Shown here in pieces: positions 25,074 to 29,505 of a stretch of 29,505 nucleotides of DNA. The DNA comes from JBGTCY01 sp041748615 (lineage in GTDB: Bacteria > Bacteroidota > Bacteroidia > Chitinophagales > CAIOSU01), in assembly GCA_041748615.1 (NCBI GenBank), contig JBGTCY010000129.1, positions 1 through 29,505 on the forward strand, read 5' to 3'. The notes beneath the pieces were generated by a model. That model was not told where the DNA came from, did no database searches, and saw only the letters and a list, made by a program, of their open reading frames with translations. Every line of letters starts with the position of its first letter. Positions within the stretch are counted from its first letter, which is position 1. Position numbers and translations under genes: made by a program.

Positions 25074-26291
25074 ATGCAAAACACCCCCATCCCCTACGGC
25101 AGACAATCCATTACGGAGGAAGACATTCAGGCGGTAACAGACGTACTGCGCTCGGATTACCTCACGCAGGGACCGAAAATTGCGGAGTTCGAAATATCTT
25201 TCGCGGAATATGTCGGGGTAAAGTATGCCGTTGCCGTTGCCAACGGCACAGCCGCTTTGCACCTGTGCGCGATGGCGCTGGACGTAAACGAAACAACGAA
25301 TGTCATCACCACTCCCATCACGTTTGCCGCTTCCGCCAATTGCGTACGCTATTGCGGGGGCAATGTTTATTTCGCGGATATCGATGACAAAACTTTCACG
25401 CTCGATATTGATAAAGTCAGGGAACTGATTGCTTCCAAACCAAAAGGATTTTTCAAAGGCATCATCCCGGTGGACTTCGCGGGATATGCCGTCAATCTTG
25501 AAACGCTCAGGACTTTGGCGGACGAACACGGGTTGTGGTTGATTGAAGACGCCTGTCATGCACCGGGCGGCTTTTTCACTGACAGCAAAGGGCAAAAACA
25601 ACATTGCGGCAACGGCAGATTTGCCGACCTTGCCATCTTTTCCTTTCATCCCGTGAAACATATCGCCTGCGGGGAAGGCGGCATGATTACCACCAACAAC
25701 GAAACGCTTTACAAAAAACTGCTATTGCTCCGCACCCACGGCATCACCAAAGACGCCTCCCTGTTCCAAAACACCCCCGATTTCGCCTCCGGCAATCTAA
25801 CATCTAATAGCTCAAATCTAAAATCTACCATCTATCCCAACTGGTACTACGAAATGCAAACCCTCGGCTACAACTATCGCCTCACCGATTTTCAGGCGGC
25901 ATTGGGACTTTCACAACTCAAGCGGGCGAAAGAGGGATTGAAAAAACGAAGGGCAATCGCTGCAAAATATTTTGAAGCATTTCAAAACCATCCGAAAATT
26001 TCAGGACAGGCTGGTGTGGTGGAAGGACATGCCTATCATCTGTATGTCATTCGCGTTGCCGACAGGCTGGGTTTATATGACCATTTGAAAGCACATCAGA
26101 TTCTTGCACAGGTTCACTACATTCCTGTCCATACATTTCCATACTATCAATCGCTGGGTTGGAAGCCGGGCGATTTCCCGGTGGCGGAGAGATATTATGA
26201 AGAATGTCTGAGTTTGCCGATGTATCCCACGCTGACGGAGCAGCAACAGGATTTTGTGATTGAAAAAATCAAGGCGTTTTTAGAAAAATAA
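25074..26291 (+). CDS. pseC: UDP-4-amino-4,6-dideoxy-N-acetyl-beta-L-altrosamine transaminase, PseC
   Basis: 405 residues, slightly longer than usual. A DegT/DnrJ/EryC1-fold PLP enzyme. IPYGRQSITEEDIQAV and SDYLTQGP (6-34) form the PseC N-terminal signature, ANGTAALHL (56-64) binds PLP phosphate, EDACHAPGG (158-166) holds the PLP-binding Asp, and FSFHPVKHIACGEGG (189-203) carries the Schiff-base Lys195. WYYEMQTLGYNYRLTDFQAALGLSQL follows. It aminates the PseB product, using glutamate. Residues 241-254 (NLTSNSSNLKSTIY) are an insertion encoded by heptanucleotide repeats (25794-25835); it falls in a surface loop region before the WYYEM motif, so activity is probably kept. It lies 30 bp after the first AlbA_2 gene. 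Confidence 0.95.
   Translation: MQNTPIPYGRQSITEEDIQAVTDVLRSDYLTQGPKIAEFEISFAEYVGVKYAVAVANGTAALHLCAMALDVNETTNVITTPITFAASANCVRYCGGNVYFADIDDKTFTLDIDKVRELIASKPKGFFKGIIPVDFAGYAVNLETLRTLADEHGLWLIEDACHAPGGFFTDSKGQKQHCGNGRFADLAIFSFHPVKHIACGEGGMITTNNETLYKKLLLLRTHGITKDASLFQNTPDFASGNLTSNSSNLKSTIYPNWYYEMQTLGYNYRLTDFQAALGLSQLKRAKEGLKKRRAIAAKYFEAFQNHPKISGQAGVVEGHAYHLYVIRVADRLGLYDHLKAHQILAQVHYIPVHTFPYYQSLGWKPGDFPVAERYYEECLSLPMYPTLTEQQQDFVIEKIKAFLEK
25794..25835 (+). repeat. Heptanucleotide repeat tract inside pseC
   Basis: Six consecutive heptamers: AATCTAA, CATCTAA, TAGCTCA, AATCTAA, AATCTAC, CATCTAT. Their reverse complements (TTAGATT, GTAGATT and so on) belong to the same family as the intergenic heptamers at 1749-1783. 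The 42 bp are 14 codons, so the reading frame is preserved. Confidence 0.75.
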
Positions 26292-26347
26292 ACCCGGCAA
26301 TTATTGTTGACTAAAATTGTTTTCAGAAAAAATGTATCTCCGTTAAA

Positions 26348-27706
26348 ATGAACGCCTCAGATATATCAAAATATATAACCGCAGGGGAAAGTGAAACGCT
26401 TGAGTTCAAGTCCGGCTTTAATGATGAAGTGATTGAAACGATTTCAGCTTTTACAAATACTAAGGGGGGCCTCGTACTGGTTGGCATTAGAGATAATGGC
26501 GAAGCGACCGGGGTATCTGTCGGAAAAGAGACATTCCAAAAGTGGCTGAATGAAATTAAAAGTAAAACACAACCTTCAATTATTCCATCAATAGAAAAGA
26601 CAAAGTATAAGGGTAAAGAGATTATTTCCATCAGTGTCAATGAATTTCCGGTGAAACCTGTTTCCTTCAAAGGAAGGTATTTTAAACGAGTAGGCAATGC
26701 CAATCACCGGCTTTCTGCTATGGAAATTACAGACATGAACCTGCAATCGCTACAGGTTTCCTGGGATTCTTATCCTGCTCCTAACAAAAACATCGCTGAT
26801 TTAGATACACTCAAAATCAATACGTTTATTGAAAAAGTGAATGCAACGGGCCGATTTAAATTAGAGGGCAATTCCATTGACAGCCTGCATAAACTGAAGT
26901 TAATATCCGATAAGTCAGTTACCAATGCCGCATGGTTGCTTTTTGCCAAAGAGCCGACCGGTTACAATGTACATCTCGGACGATTTAAAACTTCCGCAAC
27001 CATTATTGATGACAAGATGCTAAACGGAACATTGTTTGAAGTGGTGGAAGATTGTATGAAGTATTTACTGGGTCAGATAAAAGTAGCCTTTGAAATCACG
27101 GGAAAAACAACGCAGAGGACTGAAATTTTCGAGTACCCGCTGCCTGCATTACGGGAAATCGTTTTGAACGCCATTGTTCACAGAGATTATTTAAGTCCTG
27201 TTGATATACAAATTAAAATATTTGACAATCAAATTACCTTTTTCAATCCCGGCAAATTGTATGGCAACCTTACCATTGAACAATTAAAAAAAGATAATTA
27301 TCAGGCGCATACCCGAAATAAGCTGATAGCAGAGGCTTTTTATTTAACGGGCGATATTGAGAAATACGGTACCGGTTTTTCGCGCATCAGAAAGGAAGTT
27401 ACATCTTATCCCTCTATGTTGTTTAATTTTGAGGAAGCGCCAAACGGGTTTTTAGTTTCCCTGAGCTATACCACACAAAAGGTCACCGGTAAGGTCACCG
27501 GTAAGGTCACCGATGTTCTAACGGATAACCAAGCCGCAATTGTTCAGCTAATGAGGAAAAACGAACATATCACCACAAATGAACTCGCAGGCAAAGTGAA
27601 AATATCGCAACGAAAAGTAAAAGAAAATATCAGCAAAATGAAAGAAAAGGGTATGATTGAGCGATTTGGCTCCGCAAAAAGCGGCTATTGGAAAGTATTA
27701 ATTTAA
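26348..27706 (+). CDS. AlbA_2 / HATPase_c_4 putative transcriptional regulator (copy 2)
   Basis: 452 residues, a diverged paralogue of the gene at 23643. The AlbA_2 domain (about 10-130) shows GESETLEFKSGFNDEVIET, NTKGGLVLVGIRDNG and PVKPVSFKGRYFKRVGNANHR. The HATPase_c_4 part (about 255-360) shows ALREIVLNAIVHRDY, FFNPGKLYGN, HTRNKLIAEAFYLTGDIEKYGTGFSRI. A 12-bp-repeat linker (KVTG, KVTG, KVTD; 378-389) precedes a winged helix (about 395-452: HITTNELAGKVKISQRKVKENISKM). It has its own clean ATG and a 56-bp gap from pseC that contains TAAAATTG, one base off the -7 consensus. The conserved ends (GYWKV) match copy 1, so both are intact members of one subfamily. Whether they regulate the glycan genes or travel with them as selfish or defence cargo is unknown. 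Confidence 0.86.
   Translation: MNASDISKYITAGESETLEFKSGFNDEVIETISAFTNTKGGLVLVGIRDNGEATGVSVGKETFQKWLNEIKSKTQPSIIPSIEKTKYKGKEIISISVNEFPVKPVSFKGRYFKRVGNANHRLSAMEITDMNLQSLQVSWDSYPAPNKNIADLDTLKINTFIEKVNATGRFKLEGNSIDSLHKLKLISDKSVTNAAWLLFAKEPTGYNVHLGRFKTSATIIDDKMLNGTLFEVVEDCMKYLLGQIKVAFEITGKTTQRTEIFEYPLPALREIVLNAIVHRDYLSPVDIQIKIFDNQITFFNPGKLYGNLTIEQLKKDNYQAHTRNKLIAEAFYLTGDIEKYGTGFSRIRKEVTSYPSMLFNFEEAPNGFLVSLSYTTQKVTGKVTGKVTDVLTDNQAAIVQLMRKNEHITTNELAGKVKISQRKVKENISKMKEKGMIERFGSAKSGYWKVLI
27479..27514 (+). repeat. 12-bp tandem repeat in the copy 2 linker
   Basis: Three in-frame units: AAGGTCACCGGT twice and AAGGTCACCGAT once, coding KVTG, KVTG, KVTD. The unit is unrelated in sequence to the one in copy 1 but has the same length and the same position in the protein. 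Confidence 0.9.
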
Positions 27707-27718
27707 ACAAACCATCCC

Positions 27719-27832
27719 ATGAAAAACATCGCCATCATCCCCGCACTGGGCGGCAGCAAAGGCATTCCTCTGATTCTGATTTGTGATTATAACCAATCTT
27801 TTATTTGCAGACATAAAACTACAAATGATTAG
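27719..27832 (+). pseudogene. Truncated CMP-sugar cytidylyltransferase (pseF/neuA-like) stump
   Basis: A 37-codon ORF begins MKNIAIIPALGGSKGIP and then loses all similarity. The opening matches the N-terminus of PseF/NeuA-type acylneuraminate cytidylyltransferases (IIPARGGSKGIPRKN), whose nucleotide-binding loop is cut after GIP at about 27769; the usual Arg of the ARGGS motif is Leu. The remaining 20 codons are unrelated and end in a TAG that overlaps the start of the next gene. It starts 12 bp after the second AlbA_2 gene, where a pse cluster would carry pseF. It cannot encode an active enzyme. The break marks a recombination junction with the AT-rich aldo/keto reductase module. Confidence 0.75.
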
Positions 27833-28658
27833 AAAACTAGCCTTAGGTACAGCTCAGTTCGGATTAAATTATGGAGTTTCAAATACAACCGGAAAAACTG
27901 CCATTAATGAAGTATATAATATTTTAATTTTTTGTCGCGAAAAGGGAATCACCTTTATAGATACAGCTTCTGCTTACGGTGATTCGGAATCTGTACTTGG
28001 ATTTGCAGGTGTTAGTGATTTCCAAATTGTTTCAAAATTCATTAATAATAAAAATGAAAACGATTTTCGGGATCAATTATACAACTCGTTGAAGAAGCTG
28101 AAGGTGGATCAGCTGTATGCTTATCTGGCACATTGCACCGAATCTACTCTGCAAAATAAATGGGAGCAAAAATGTATTCATGAAGCCAGGTCTGATGGTT
28201 TAATTCAAAAAGCAGGTGTTTCATTAAATACAATATCAGATCTAAAAATACTTTTAGATAGCGGTTTTTTACCTGACATTATACAGGTTCCATATAATTA
28301 TATTGACCGCAGATTTGAATCCATTATGATGGAGCTTCATGGTAACGGAGTAGAGATTCATGCTCGTTCATGTTTTTTACAAGGTTTGCTGTTGATGCCT
28401 CCTGATAAAACAAATGATTTTTTCAAACCGCTCAAGCCCTTTCTAAAAACTTTGCATGATGAGAATGATAATGTCCGCGGAAGTTTGCTGAAATTCGTAA
28501 TTGAAAAAAGTTTTATTGACAAAGTGGTCATAGGTGTTGAATCGCTCAATCAGCTAAGTCAAAATCTGAATTCTCTGGCTGATGCCAATGAATTAAATAT
28601 TGAAGCACCTAATGTGGACGAAAATATCCTTGCTCCTTCAAAATGGAATCTCAGATGA
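27825..28658 (+). CDS. Aldo/keto reductase of a nonulosonic-acid/glycan module
   Basis: 277 residues from the ATG at 27825. A longer frame from 27783 adds 14 residues, but these come from the junction sequence, and MIRKLALGTAQFGLNYG is the family's normal start. The catalytic tetrad is visible: Asp46 and Tyr51 in FIDTASAYG, Lys71 in IVSKF, His103 in YLAHC. Later motifs are IQVPYNYIDRR, EIHARSCFLQGLLL and FVIEKSFIDKVVIGVES, typical of the short AKR type in surface-sugar clusters. It should be an NADPH-dependent oxidoreductase; the substrate cannot be told. Its start overlaps the stop of the pseF-like stump, and its stop overlaps the next ATG. It is much richer in A+T than pseB/pseC. Confidence 0.87.
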   Translation: MIRKLALGTAQFGLNYGVSNTTGKTAINEVYNILIFCREKGITFIDTASAYGDSESVLGFAGVSDFQIVSKFINNKNENDFRDQLYNSLKKLKVDQLYAYLAHCTESTLQNKWEQKCIHEARSDGLIQKAGVSLNTISDLKILLDSGFLPDIIQVPYNYIDRRFESIMMELHGNGVEIHARSCFLQGLLLMPPDKTNDFFKPLKPFLKTLHDENDNVRGSLLKFVIEKSFIDKVVIGVESLNQLSQNLNSLADANELNIEAPNVDENILAPSKWNLR

Positions 28659-29443
28659 ACAGCATATTTAATCTAAATGAAAAAGTAGCTATCGTGACAG
28701 GCGGATACGGACACCTGGGGGCAGCAATGACTGAGGCATTACTGGAGCACGATGCGATAGTTATCGTGGCAGGAAGAAATCGGGATAATTTCAATAGTGT
28801 TTTTGAGAAGATTAAAACTGATAATCTTAAATTTCACTATTTAGAGTTAACTGATACCGGAAGCATCAATGATTTGATTAAAGATACACAACAAGAATTT
28901 GGCAGAATAGATATCCTGATCAATAACGCAACGGCTTCCAAGGGTACAAGTCAGGAATCCATGACGGACGAGCAATGGACATATACACTAGAAAACTCCT
29001 TAGGAGCAGTACATAAGTGCATCAGAGCGGTAATGCCGGTTATGAAGCGGCAACAAGGAGGCAAAATCATCAACATAGCATCTATGTATGGAATGGTCAG
29101 CCCTGATTTTAACCTCTACGAAGGAAACAATTGTGAGCAATTCTTAAACCCGCCACATTATGGCGCAGCAAAAGCAGGAATTATTCAACTTACAAAGTAT
29201 TATGCAGTTTATTTAGGAAAATATAATATACAGGTGAATGTGGTTTCGCCCGGTCCGTTTCCAAAACTGAAAATACAACAAGAAAATCCCGAGTTTATCA
29301 GGCGCCTGAGCGCAAAAAACCCGCTGAACAGAATCGGAAAACCTCAAGATATTAAAGGACTAATCACATTGTTAAGCTCAAATGCATCAGATTTCATTAC
29401 AGGTCAAAACCTTGTAGTAGATGGCGGATGGACAATCTGGTAA
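28655..29443 (+). CDS. Short-chain dehydrogenase/reductase (SDR)
   Basis: 262 residues from the ATG at 28655, chosen because it makes a 4-bp ATGA overlap with the preceding stop; an in-frame ATG at 28643 would add four residues. The classical SDR fold is clear: VTGGYGHLG (14-22) for the cofactor, INNAT (89-93) in place of the usual NNAG, and catalytic Ser143 (IASMYG), Tyr169 and Lys173 (HYGAAKAG). VNVVSPGPF and the C-terminal FITGQNLVVDGGWTIW complete the pattern. Between Ser and Tyr there is a longer loop (SPDFNLYEGNNCEQFLNPP) than in most classical SDRs, which probably shapes the sugar site. SDRs of this kind accompany SpsF-like cytidylyltransferases in nonulosonic-acid clusters, so a role in a sugar or nonulosonic acid precursor is inferred. 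Confidence 0.9.
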   Translation: MNSIFNLNEKVAIVTGGYGHLGAAMTEALLEHDAIVIVAGRNRDNFNSVFEKIKTDNLKFHYLELTDTGSINDLIKDTQQEFGRIDILINNATASKGTSQESMTDEQWTYTLENSLGAVHKCIRAVMPVMKRQQGGKIINIASMYGMVSPDFNLYEGNNCEQFLNPPHYGAAKAGIIQLTKYYAVYLGKYNIQVNVVSPGPFPKLKIQQENPEFIRRLSAKNPLNRIGKPQDIKGLITLLSSNASDFITGQNLVVDGGWTIW

Positions 29444-29446
29444 CAA

Positions 29447-29505
29447 ATGAAAATTGGAGCAATCATTCAGGCAAGATACAACTCGACAAGGCTTCCGGGG
29501 AAAGT
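29447..29505 (+). CDS. SpsF-like cytidylyltransferase, 3' end outside the window
   Basis: Only 19 codons are present: MKIGAIIQARYNSTRLPGK. This is the typical start of SpsF/KdsB-like nucleotidyltransferases, with IIQAR...STRLPGK forming the CTP-binding loop. It begins 3 bp after the SDR stop, so it is in the same operon. In nonulosonic-acid loci such proteins activate the acid with CMP, which would replace the broken pseF/neuA-like gene at 27719. The remainder of the gene is not visible, so completeness is unknown. Confidence 0.8.
   Translation, partial: MKIGAIIQARYNSTRLPGK

Noticed and set aside
24873..25661. 262-codon minus-strand ORF across the end of AlbA_2 copy 1 and the start of pseC
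   Set aside because: It runs antisense through two firmly identified genes and shows no motif of its own.
23643..27706. RecG-type helicase function for the two AlbA_2 genes
   Set aside because: No helicase motifs are visible; the name in databases comes from a shared small domain. The domain layout fits a putative regulator.
27783..27824. Longer start for the aldo/keto reductase
   Set aside because: The added 14 residues come from the pseF-stump junction and precede the family's normal N-terminus at 27825.

Overview
The window looks like a chromosomal segment of a Bacteroidota bacterium, probably a Chitinophagales/Saprospirales-like lineage (the phylum is well supported, the order is inference). 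The evidence is a SprB-like giant adhesin with a gliding-associated (type B) C-terminal sorting domain, a PorP/SprF partner gene, absence of Shine-Dalgarno sites, AT-rich leaders, and one TAnnTTTG-type -7 box. No tRNA, rRNA, CRISPR array or complete insertion sequence was seen.

Layout. (1) 1-3180 is gene-poor. It holds a left-edge ORF fragment, a 21-bp tandem array, a small fibronectin-III protein with a clear terminator, a coiled-coil protein, and intergenic DNA made largely of degenerate heptanucleotide repeats and REP-like palindromes. (2) 3181-14507, minus strand: a 3413-residue adhesin with about 31 SprB-type repeats, followed 17 bp later by its PorP/SprF partner. (3) 14508-16349: trmB on the minus strand, with a pair of small MITE-like elements that share terminal inverted repeats on either side, plus a long hairpin. 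(4) 16350-22503, plus strand: a tight AT-rich surface-polysaccharide operon (GT2, GT-C-like membrane protein, Gfo/Idh/MocA dehydrogenase, WlbB/WbpD-like acetyltransferase, a second GT2, DUF354). (5) 22574-27832: a more GC-rich pseudaminic-acid cassette, pseB and pseC, each followed by an AlbA_2/HATPase_c_4 regulator-like gene, ending in a 17-codon stump of a cytidylyltransferase gene. (6) 27825-29505: an AT-rich aldo/keto reductase - SDR - SpsF-like cytidylyltransferase module running off the right edge.

How they fit together. Regions 4-6 read as one cell-surface glycan locus. WlbA/WlbB-type genes suggest a diacetamido-uronic acid sugar, PseB/PseC make the pseudaminic-acid precursor, and the right-edge genes look like a nonulosonic-acid finishing and activation module. 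The locus is a mosaic: the pseF/neuA-like stump ends abruptly at the AT-rich module, whose own SpsF-type gene may replace the lost activity. The most interesting points are the two paralogous AlbA_2 proteins interleaved with pseB/pseC, each with a 12-bp tandem repeat in its linker; the pseF stump at a module junction; a heptanucleotide repeat tract lying in frame inside pseC and also found in intergenic DNA; and the MITE-like pair around trmB.
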